From: Bacillota bacterium
Lineage (GTDB): Bacteria > Bacillota > UBA4882 > UBA10575
Length of the DNA: 7,739 bases
Direction: 5' to 3'
Assembly (NCBI GenBank): GCA_012521315.1
Contig: JAAYMP010000080.1
Span: 1 to 7,739 of the forward strand
The translations under genes were made by a program, and so were the position numbers. Below the pieces are notes generated by a model. The model saw only the letters and a program-made list of their open reading frames with translations. It ran no database searches and was not told where the DNA came from. Shown in pieces: positions 1 to 5,053 of the stretch (position 1 is the stretch's first letter; each line of letters opens with the position of its first letter).

Positions 1-103
1 ACCAGCGCCGTCGCCACGGAAGCTTGAAAAACATGGCTCCGGAAAAATATTACCAGGCTATTGTTAGTAATTCTATAAAACCTCAAGTTTTAGTGGCATA
101 ATC
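1..103 (+). CDS. C-terminal end of a probable IS3/rve-type transposase (partial, 5' end outside window)
   Basis: Reading in frame 3 from the window edge, the stretch encodes about 33 residues ending at TAA 101-103. It contains RRRHGSLKNMAPEKYYQ, which matches the pattern at the extreme C-terminus of integrase-core (rve) transposases of the IS3/IS481 type: H-x-S-L followed a few residues later by a T/A-P-x-E motif. About 18 bases after the stop there is a sequence that looks like an IS3 terminal repeat, which supports the reading. The catalytic DDE residues lie upstream and cannot be seen. A competing frame (frame 1) stops at 25-27 and would give only ATEA as a tail. The family call rests on a short motif, so it is tentative. 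Confidence 0.5.
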
Positions 104-121
104 TCCGGAATTAGGGGGTCA
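102..121 (+). mobile_element. Putative right terminal inverted repeat of the IS element
   Basis: Read inward from base 121 on the minus strand, the sequence is TGACCCCCTAATTCCGGAGA. It begins with the TG dinucleotide and the C-rich run typical of IS3-family ends, and the element would therefore end in CA at 120-121. The left end lies outside the window, so neither the inverted partner nor a target-site duplication can be confirmed. Confidence 0.4.
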
Positions 122-137
122 GGGCGGTAATACGCCA

Positions 138-167
138 TTGCTTAGTTTACCCCCGGAAGGTTATAAT
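138..167 (+). promoter_or_regulatory. Candidate vegetative promoter of the barrel gene
   Basis: A perfect TATAAT -10 box lies at 162-167. Eighteen bases upstream is a weak -35, TTGCTT at 138-143, matching only the TTG of TTGACA. Transcription would begin near 174 and leave a leader of about 55 bases. The promoter sits about 17 bases beyond the putative IS end, so the gene appears to have kept, or gained, its own promoter next to the insertion. Confidence 0.5.
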
Positions 168-213
168 AGACTGAAAGCACAGCGGATAACAGATCCTTGC
201 TGTCAAAAAAATT

Positions 214-220
214 AAAGGAG
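214..220 (+). promoter_or_regulatory. Ribosome binding site fixing a GTG start at 230
   Basis: AAAGGAG at 214-220 is followed by 9 bases and then GTG at 230-232. The longer frame from TTG at 197 has no such site and would place a charged stretch, LSKKLKEWC, before the signal peptide. GTG 230 is therefore the preferred start. Confidence 0.8.
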
Positions 221-229
221 TGGTGTATC

Positions 230-649
230 GTGCGTAAGACTATGATCCTTCTCACCCTGTCGCTACTGTTTCTCTTGCTGACGACGGGAGTCGCCGCCGC
301 CGCCGATTTTGGGCTCGGGATCTATGCCAGCCGCGACTTGTGTTTCAGCGGGAAATACAACCTGTCCCCCGACGTGTCCATCCAAGGTTTAATCTCCGGC
401 AACTCTTTAGGGATCAGAGGGCTGTATAAACTGGCCAAGGATGCCAATTACAATTTCTTTGGCTATGGCGAGTTCGGTTTTGTTAACAAGGAAGTGGCCG
501 CCAGTGCCGGCTTTGGGATCGAATTTTTCGTCTTCAAAGCACTCAAAGTGCGGGAATTGTCCCGGCTCGGCTTCTCCCTTGATTTCGGCATGAACATCTT
601 GCCGGACACCGGTTTTGATTTTGGCGGCGGTTTTCATTATTACTTTTAA
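230..649 (+). CDS. Small secreted beta-barrel protein, probable outer-membrane type
   Basis: This 139-residue protein is not assignable to a named family. Residues 1-25 form a clear signal peptide: a basic start (VRKT), a leucine-rich core and an A-rich end with likely cleavage after VAAAA. The mature part of about 114 residues is almost entirely short amphipathic stretches of alternating hydrophobic and polar residues with many Gly and aromatics. I count about eight, for example DFGLGIYAS, VSIQGLIS, YNFFGYGEFGFV, AGFGIEFFV, RLGFSLDFGMN and the final FDFGGGFHYYF. Eight strands in this length fits a minimal OmpA/OmpW-like barrel, and the terminal Phe fits the beta-signal of outer-membrane proteins. 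It aligns by eye with the N-terminal half of the SleB-domain protein at 3018-3866. The gene is monocistronic, with its own promoter and terminator. Outer-membrane location is inferred; a secreted beta-rich protein remains possible. Confidence 0.7.
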   Translation: MRKTMILLTLSLLFLLLTTGVAAAADFGLGIYASRDLCFSGKYNLSPDVSIQGLISGNSLGIRGLYKLAKDANYNFFGYGEFGFVNKEVAASAGFGIEFFVFKALKVRELSRLGFSLDFGMNILPDTGFDFGGGFHYYF

Positions 650-698
650 TTTTTAAGCTGAAACATAATGAAAGAAACGGTATCTCACAGTCGTGATG

Positions 699-727
699 AA
701 ACCCTGTTGACCGCAACAGGGTTTTTC
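699..727 (+). terminator. Rho-independent terminator after the barrel gene
   Basis: An 11-bp perfect stem, AAACCCTGTTG (699-709) against CAACAGGGTTT (714-724), closes a four-base loop and runs into a T-rich tail (TTTTTCTTC from 722). It isolates the barrel gene from the PBP gene. Confidence 0.9.
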
Positions 728-770
728 TTCGTTTCCAGAATTATTCCTCCTTAACAAGTTATACTACTGG

Positions 771-784
771 TCAAACCGGTTTGA
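771..784. promoter_or_regulatory. Perfect 14-bp palindrome, possible operator
   Basis: TCAAACCGGTTTGA is identical to its reverse complement over all 14 bases. It lies between the upstream terminator and the candidate promoter of the PBP gene, about 50 bases before the -35 region. A dimeric transcription factor site is the simplest reading. I do not recognise the regulator. Confidence 0.4.
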
Positions 785-836
785 ATATGATAGTACTTAT
801 GATGTGATCACGCATCGCCGATTTCCGTTCAGAAAC

Positions 837-866
837 GCAACATGGAAAAGAATATAAATATATAAT
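837..866 (+). promoter_or_regulatory. Candidate promoter of the PBP gene
   Basis: TATAAT at 861-866 lies in a very AT-rich run and makes a good -10 box. The best -35 is a poor GCAACA (837-842) with 18-base spacing. Transcription would start near 873, about 34 bases before the ATG. The weak -35 suggests activation or low expression, or that the real -35 is placed differently. Confidence 0.4.
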
Positions 867-906
867 ATAGCAAATTCTGATCCAAACGGATCGCGGAGAT
901 GATACC

Positions 907-2949
907 ATGAGCCAGCGTAAAAAACGGCATATTCCCCGTTCCTACTATGTTCTTTTCGGCCTCCTCGTTCTGGTAGGCTTCCTCTTCGCCACGGTTTCCC
1001 TTCCGCGGGATCTCCGGACCAAACTGGAGAACATGCGTTATGTTTCAAAGGTTTATGACCGCCACGGCCGCCTGGTTGGCGATCTCTTCGCTCACCGCAA
1101 AATTTGGGTTACCTTTGACCAAATCTCCCCCTACCTTAAACAAGCGGTGATCGCCACCGAGGACACCCGTTTTTACCGCCATTTCGGGCTCGATCCCATC
1201 GGGATCGGCCGGGCGGTGCTGCAGACTTTATCACCCGGCGGCATCAAACAAGGCGGTAGTACCATCACGCAACAATTGGCCAAAGTCTCCCTGTTGACTT
1301 ACGACCGCACCATCACCCGGAAATTACAGGATATGTTTTACGCAATCCTGATCGAAAGAACCTACACCAAAGATGAGATTTTGGAACTCTATTTAAACAG
1401 CATTAACCTGGCCCATGGCAATGTGGGCGTCGAAGCCGCCGCCCGCTATTACTTTGCTAAATCCGCCGCCAACCTCAATCTGGAAGAGGCGGCGCTCTTG
1501 GCCGGGATCATCCGTAGTCCGGAAAACTATTCCCCCTTTAAGCACCCGGAGACGGCTAAGAACCGGCGGAACCTGGTCCTTCGTCTGATGCAGGAGCAAG
1601 GGATGATCACGGATCATCAGTACCAAACGGCCATCGCGAAAGATTTGGGGGTCAAACCGCAGCAGGCAAGGTCTTCCACCGGGGCCTATTTCATCGATTA
1701 CCTCCGTGACTACCTGATCGCGGAGGAAGGGTTCACCGAAGAAGAACTGCTGTGGAGCGGTTATAAGATCTACACCACTTTGGACCTGGACTTTCAACAG
1801 GCGGCGGAACTTACCCTCAAGAACCTCCCCCGCTACTCGGCGGCGGTACAGCCGGAAGCTGCCCTGGTCACCCTCGACCCGTCCACCGGGGCAATCCTGG
1901 CGATGGTCGGCGGCCGCGACTACCAAACCAGCCCCTTAAACCGCAGTGTCAAAGCCCACCGGCAACCGGGCTCAGCGATCAAACCTTTTATCTACGCGAC
2001 TGCTTTGGAACACAATTTTACCGCCGCTACGATCCTTGACGATCACCCCTTGGAAATTTCTTTGGAGAACGGTACGGTGTGGACGCCGGAGAATAATAAC
2101 GGGGAATATCAGGGGAGGATCACCCTCCGGCAGGCCTTGCGGGAATCGGTGAACACCATCGCCGTCCAACTGGTCCAGACGCTCGGGATCCCCACCGTCG
2201 CCGACCAGCTGGAACAGATGGGCCTTACGAGTCTGGTCCGGGAAGGAAAGGTCAATGACCTTGGGTACGCCCCGTTGGCCCTCGGCGGCTTAACCAAGGG
2301 TGTCACCCCCCTGGAGTTGGCCGCCGCCTACACGTCCTTTGCCAACCAGGGCCGGTACTGCCAACCCTACCCAGTCGTCCGGATCACCGACTACCAGGGC
2401 AGGACCATCAAAACCTTCAAACCGAAGCCGGCCCGGGAAGTAATCTCGCCGCAAACGGCTTATATCATCACCATGCTCTTAAAAGACGTGGTTGACCAGG
2501 GCACCGGTCAACGGGCCAAACTGCCCGACGGCCGCCCGGCGGCCGGAAAAACCGGCACCACCAATGACTACACCAACGCCTGGTTTGTCGGTTACACCCC
2601 CGAATATTTGACAACCGTCTGGATGGGCAACGACCGCCAGGAAGAACCGATGCGTTACAAAGAAGGAGTGATCGGCAGCGGGACCGCCGCCGCCGTCTGG
2701 CGTGATTATATGGCCCGGATCACCGCCAACCTGCCGGTGGTCGCCTTCGCCGAACCGGAGGGGATCGTCTGGGCGCACGTGGACGCGGAAACGGGCCAGG
2801 CTATCCCCGCTTGGGTTAACAAAGATTCCTACCTGGAAGTTTTTGCCGAGAATCGGGTCCCGGAGAGCGCCTCCTATAAAATCTGGCGTTGGCTGACCAC
2901 GTGGCCGAAGAAAATAACACGGGAGAAGGAGAAGGCCCCGTCCGAATAA
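907..2949 (+). CDS. Class A penicillin-binding protein (PBP1A-type transglycosylase/transpeptidase)
   Basis: This bifunctional enzyme polymerises lipid II glycan strands and cross-links them outside the cytoplasmic membrane. The 680 residues show a short basic cytoplasmic tail, a membrane anchor at about 13-30, a GT51 glycosyltransferase domain (about 45-215) and a transpeptidase domain (about 290-605), then a short basic C-terminal tail. GT51 motifs are ATEDTRFYRHFG with catalytic Glu85, GGSTITQQLAK (116-126), RKLQDM (138-143) and KDEILELYLN (155-164). Transpeptidase motifs are SAIK with nucleophile Ser356, SVN (414-416) and KTGT (548-551). The ATG at 907 follows GGAG at 895-898 by 8 bases. 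One oddity: the second acidic residue of the GT active site, normally Glu in RKxxE, is Asp142. The length is within the family's usual range, and the gene sits between two terminators as a single unit. Confidence 0.96.
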   Translation: MSQRKKRHIPRSYYVLFGLLVLVGFLFATVSLPRDLRTKLENMRYVSKVYDRHGRLVGDLFAHRKIWVTFDQISPYLKQAVIATEDTRFYRHFGLDPIGIGRAVLQTLSPGGIKQGGSTITQQLAKVSLLTYDRTITRKLQDMFYAILIERTYTKDEILELYLNSINLAHGNVGVEAAARYYFAKSAANLNLEEAALLAGIIRSPENYSPFKHPETAKNRRNLVLRLMQEQGMITDHQYQTAIAKDLGVKPQQARSSTGAYFIDYLRDYLIAEEGFTEEELLWSGYKIYTTLDLDFQQAAELTLKNLPRYSAAVQPEAALVTLDPSTGAILAMVGGRDYQTSPLNRSVKAHRQPGSAIKPFIYATALEHNFTAATILDDHPLEISLENGTVWTPENNNGEYQGRITLRQALRESVNTIAVQLVQTLGIPTVADQLEQMGLTSLVREGKVNDLGYAPLALGGLTKGVTPLELAAAYTSFANQGRYCQPYPVVRITDYQGRTIKTFKPKPAREVISPQTAYIITMLLKDVVDQGTGQRAKLPDGRPAAGKTGTTNDYTNAWFVGYTPEYLTTVWMGNDRQEEPMRYKEGVIGSGTAAAVWRDYMARITANLPVVAFAEPEGIVWAHVDAETGQAIPAWVNKDSYLEVFAENRVPESASYKIWRWLTTWPKKITREKEKAPSE

Positions 2950-2956
2950 GTTAAGA

Positions 2957-2990
2957 AAGCACCCCAATCCGCGCGCGGATTGGGGTGCTT
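2957..2990. terminator. Bidirectional terminator between the convergent PBP and SleB genes
   Basis: A 15-bp perfect stem, AAGCACCCCAATCCG (2957-2971) with CGGATTGGGGTGCTT (2976-2990), closes a CGCG loop. It is followed by T-rich sequence on both strands (CTTGGTCTT on plus, TCTTAACTTATT on minus). It lies 7 bases after the PBP stop and 27 bases beyond the minus-strand stop, so it probably serves both genes. Confidence 0.88.
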
Positions 2991-3017
2991 CTTGGTCTTG
3001 AGCAATCCCGTAATCCT

Positions 3018-3866
3018 TCACTTGAAGAAATGGTGGTTACCGATGACCACGGTCCGGGTCAAATTCGCCGTCCGGAAAAACCTTTTCCCTTCCGCGGAGG
3101 CAAGCTTGGGGTTGTAATAAAATAAAGCGCCCCGCGAAGGGTCTTCCCCGGCCAGCGCAGCCCGGGCCGCCCGTAGCGATTCGGCATTCGGTTCGATGGT
3201 GGCCAGTTTGGGAAGGCAGCTGAACTGCCCCGGTTGGTAGATCACATCATAAATCGTATTGGGAAACTTGGGGCTTTTGACCCGGTTCATCACCACCGCC
3301 CCCACCGCCACCTGCCCCGCATAGGGCTCGCCTTCGGCTTCCGCCCGGATCAATTTGGCCAGCAAATAAAGGTCTTCGTCGACTCCCCGCGGGGCCCGCA
3401 CCGCCACCTTGGTCGACCCATAGTGGAGGGCAAACCCGAAAAATGGAGCCAGTTCGTTTTGCTCGCCCGTCAAATTGGCGGTCACCAGCCGGCCCTCCAG
3501 GGCGACGGCAAGGCCGGGAATGAGTCGGTGCAAACGGAATTCAACCCCGGCGGTCAACTCAACCTTTTCGCCCATTGGCAGTTGGCTGTGGTCAAGGAGA
3601 TCGCGCACGCCCAAGCCTACATAGGAGTGGAAAGCGGACCGGGTTTGGGGGATGTAAAACAGGGCCAAACCAAGATCCTCCTCCCCCCAGGCATAAACCG
3701 AACGCACACCCCACCGGGGCGCCAACCACCAGTTTAGTTTTACCGTTTCGGGAGTAATCTCTGGCCCGACTCGCCAATCAACACCCAGTTGCCAGGAGGC
3801 CTCCGTAGCAAGCGGGAAAGCTAATGCCAACACAATTAGGATAATTAGTACGGAACAGTGCCTCAT
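3018..3866 (-). CDS. Exported fusion: N-terminal beta-barrel-like domain plus SleB/CwlJ-type cell-wall hydrolase domain
   Basis: This 282-residue protein has a signal peptide at 1-23 (hydrophobic LIILIVLALAF, likely cleavage at TEA/S). Residues 24-152 consist of about eight alternating, aromatic- and Gly-rich strands, such as VKLNWWLAP, DLGLALFYIP, HSYVGLGVRDLL, KVELTAGVEF, AVALEGRLVTA and PFFGFALHYG. They resemble the small barrel protein at 230-649. After a linker at 153-165, residues 166-282 are a Hydrolase_2/SleB domain: LAKLIRAEAEGEPYAGQVAVGAVVMNRV, then FPNTIYDVIYQPGQFSC and the closing IGNHHFF. The first Glu of RAEAEGE (Glu176) is the expected catalytic residue of this lytic transglycosylase-like fold. 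In Bacillus, SleB acts on spore cortex and normally has a peptidoglycan-binding N-domain; that domain is absent. The gene lies 76 bases after the YwmB-like gene and is probably cotranscribed. The hydrolase call is firm; the barrel is inferred. Confidence 0.88.
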   Translation of the reverse strand: MRHCSVLIILIVLALAFPLATEASWQLGVDWRVGPEITPETVKLNWWLAPRWGVRSVYAWGEEDLGLALFYIPQTRSAFHSYVGLGVRDLLDHSQLPMGEKVELTAGVEFRLHRLIPGLAVALEGRLVTANLTGEQNELAPFFGFALHYGSTKVAVRAPRGVDEDLYLLAKLIRAEAEGEPYAGQVAVGAVVMNRVKSPKFPNTIYDVIYQPGQFSCLPKLATIEPNAESLRAARAALAGEDPSRGALFYYNPKLASAEGKRFFRTANLTRTVVIGNHHFFK

Positions 3867-3870
3867 CCTT

Positions 3871-3878
3871 CCACCTCC
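3871..3878 (-). promoter_or_regulatory. Ribosome binding site fixing the SleB-fusion start
   Basis: On the minus strand GGAGGTGG precedes ATG at 3866 by 4 bases (6 from the GGAGGT core), directly before a textbook signal peptide. The frame is open further upstream to TTG at 4019, but that extension overlaps the YwmB-like gene and is basic and non-signal-like, so it is not used. Confidence 0.85.
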
Positions 3879-3942
3879 GGCCGGAAAAATAATCCGTCCT
3901 GTAAAATTTAGGCACTCCCCCGGCCAATTCCTCTTTCTTTTT

Positions 3943-4698
3943 TTAGAAATACCCGGGCAACACCGGTGAACCCAGGGCAATCCGCGTCTGATCGACGGTT
4001 GCCTCATACCGGTAGGCAAACTCCAAGTTGGTGGCGCGCCCCGGCCGCTGGGCTTTGCCCCCGATCAAACTGCTCCATCCCGACCAACGGCCATACTCAT
4101 CTTCGGCGACGCCGCTGCTCTCGGTCGCCTGTAAACGCCGGAAGACGCTCCTCATCAATTGATGGGCCTCCCCGGCGCTAAGCCGTCCGGGCCAAACCCC
4201 GCCCAACATGACCGCCAGGGGCATCTCGCCCACCTCCGGCGCAAAAGCCCGCTCCAAGCGGCGGACCGTTTCCGCCAGCATCTCTGCGGAAGTGGGGAGC
4301 GCAATCACGCCGCAATAAGTCTCCGCCCCCCCGGCGTCGCCCCGGATCGACTGGAGGGTGATCACGACCGTCACTTGCTCCTCCAAACTGCCCTCCATTG
4401 TTATATAACTGAAATCAAGTTCATCACCCTTGACCGGCGGGGCAAGCGTCCGCAAGCGCAACCGTTTCTCCAAGTTGGCGGCAACTTTCCCCAGTTGCTG
4501 CGTGTCCATAAAGTCAGTGTTCAGCTTCTTCCAGCCTTCAATTTGGATCTCGGCCAGCGGAACCCCGACGCTTTCCCACCCAGCCAGGATCGGCAGGTCG
4601 TTCAAGGCAACACTAAAGGTTTGGTCAACGTAACGCATGGTAAAGAGGAAGATAAAACAAAGCGAAAAAAGCATTTTTCTGATGAAACGCTTAAACAT
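3943..4698 (-). CDS. YwmB-family (DUF1779, TATA-box-binding-like fold) exported protein
   Basis: This 251-residue protein has no established biochemical role. It begins with MFKRFIRKM and a hydrophobic segment at about 9-20, so it is exported or membrane-anchored. The rest matches the YwmB layout as I know it: an early WKKLN segment (56-60), a region of paired helices and strands with QLGKVAANLEKRL (68-80), and a C-terminal signature LEFAYRYEATVDQTRIALGSPVL. This is close to the LALRY...TYIWLGTPVI ending typical of YwmB. In Bacillus, ywmB lies between the ATP synthase genes and murAA/spoIID. Here it instead heads a two-gene unit with a barrel-SleB wall hydrolase, which hints at a cell-wall role. 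The ATG at 4698 is supported by GGAGGG at 4706-4711; a TTG at 4728 lacks a site. No terminator separates it from the downstream gene. Confidence 0.8.
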   Translation of the reverse strand: MFKRFIRKMLFSLCFIFLFTMRYVDQTFSVALNDLPILAGWESVGVPLAEIQIEGWKKLNTDFMDTQQLGKVAANLEKRLRLRTLAPPVKGDELDFSYITMEGSLEEQVTVVITLQSIRGDAGGAETYCGVIALPTSAEMLAETVRRLERAFAPEVGEMPLAVMLGGVWPGRLSAGEAHQLMRSVFRRLQATESSGVAEDEYGRWSGWSSLIGGKAQRPGRATNLEFAYRYEATVDQTRIALGSPVLPGYF

Positions 4699-4705
4699 CC
4701 AAAAT

Positions 4706-4711
4706 CCCTCC
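4706..4711 (-). promoter_or_regulatory. Ribosome binding site of the YwmB-like gene, inside a potential hairpin
   Basis: GGAGGG on the minus strand lies 7 bases before ATG 4698. Eight bases covering it (TCCGGAGG, 4714-4707) are perfectly complementary to CCTCCGGA at 4750-4743 upstream in the same transcript, so the site could be masked by a hairpin with a 28-base loop. Confidence 0.6.
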
Positions 4712-4851
4712 GGAAATTGTCTTTGCAATCAGTATTTACCAATCCGGAGGAAATTAAACATCATTCGTGTAATTTTTTCTGCCAAACGTCCCGCCAGCGG
4801 TTTTCCTCTGTCTTGCGGGCAATTTCCGGTAACTGATGAGGAAAATGACTA

Positions 4852-4880
4852 TTACCAAACTTATTATTACTTGGTATAAT
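4852..4880 (+). promoter_or_regulatory. Candidate promoter of the acyl-CoA ligase gene
   Basis: TTACCA (4852-4857, four of six matches to TTGACA), a 17-base spacer and a perfect TATAAT (4875-4880) make this the best sigma-A-like promoter in the window. The start would fall near 4887, giving a long leader of about 167 bases. Confidence 0.6.
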
Positions 4881-4893
4881 TAGTTGGTACTAA
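4880..4893. promoter_or_regulatory. Inverted repeat overlapping the ligase promoter start, possible operator
   Basis: TTAGT-TGGT-ACTAA has perfect 5-bp arms. It begins at the last base of the -10 box and covers the predicted start point, which is where a repressor would bind. The TTAGTA...TACTAA flavour loosely recalls operators of fatty-acid regulators such as FapR, but spacing and core differ, so no regulator is assigned. Confidence 0.4.
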
Positions 4894-4977
4894 AATACCT
4901 GTAATTCAAATATGATTTGTGCTGATGAGCATTACCCCAAGAACCAACAATACCAAACGCAACACACCGCATTGACG

Positions 4978-5007
4978 ACTTGACCTGGACAAGTTCGCGT
5001 GACGAAC
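4978..5007. promoter_or_regulatory. Two adjoining palindromes in the ligase leader
   Basis: ACTTGaCCTGGaCAAGT (4978-4994) is a 17-base palindrome with one mismatched pair. It directly overlaps GTTCG-CGTGA-CGAAC (4993-5007), whose 5-bp arms are perfect. They lie about 46 bases before the start codon and could act as DNA operators or as RNA hairpins in the leader. Confidence 0.35.
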
Positions 5008-5053
5008 ATGAAATTGTCTTTTACGCTCAGGCTAGAAAGGAGAAGAGAGAACC

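Larger units (their letters stand above)
4699..5053. other. 355-base divergent control region between the YwmB-like and acyl-CoA ligase genes
   Basis: I find no convincing gene here. The region holds the leader of the YwmB-like gene on the minus strand (about 4699-4830, with several mutually complementary segments). It also holds a plus-strand promoter at 4852-4880, five copies of the hexamer TACCAA/TTGGTA between 4737 and 4956, and two adjoining imperfect palindromes at 4978-5007. No well-matched minus-strand promoter could be chosen. Confidence 0.6.

Noticed and set aside
197..229. N-terminal extension of the barrel gene from TTG 197
   Set aside because: There is no ribosome binding site, and it would bury the signal peptide behind charged residues; GTG 230 is better supported.
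801..816. GATG...CATC with a GTGATCAC core, resembling a CRP-like half site
   Set aside because: The palindrome is only 8 bases and the spacing does not fit TGTGA-N6-TCACA.
842..854. 13-mer ATGGAAAAGAATA repeated exactly at 6898-6910, both upstream of genes
   Set aside because: One shared A-rich 13-mer is about what chance gives in a window of this size, and the distances to the start codons differ.
1393..1926. 177-codon open frame on the minus strand inside the PBP gene
   Set aside because: It is antisense to conserved transpeptidase and transglycosylase motifs, has no ribosome binding site and has no recognisable protein features.
2479..3021. 180-codon minus-strand frame overlapping the PBP 3' end
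   Set aside because: It runs through the terminator and antisense to KTGT-region coding sequence; a shadow frame.
4159..4836. 225-codon plus-strand frame antisense to the YwmB-like gene
   Set aside because: The minus-strand frame has a signal peptide, a ribosome binding site and family features. The plus frame is rich in Arg, His, Pro and Gln, as expected for an antisense shadow.
4729..4848. Open minus-strand frame of about 39 codons in the YwmB leader (ends AEKITRMMFNFLRIGKY)
   Set aside because: It looks mildly protein-like, but it has no start codon with a ribosome binding site and no recognisable family, and the same bases are better explained as structured leader.
4912..4983. 23-codon frame from ATG 4912 in the ligase leader
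   Set aside because: It has no ribosome binding site and a low-complexity polar composition; probably chance.
5036..5042. A CRISPR array, tRNA or rRNA gene anywhere in the window
   Set aside because: No regularly spaced repeats, cloverleaf-like segments with a CCA end or rRNA signatures were seen on either strand.
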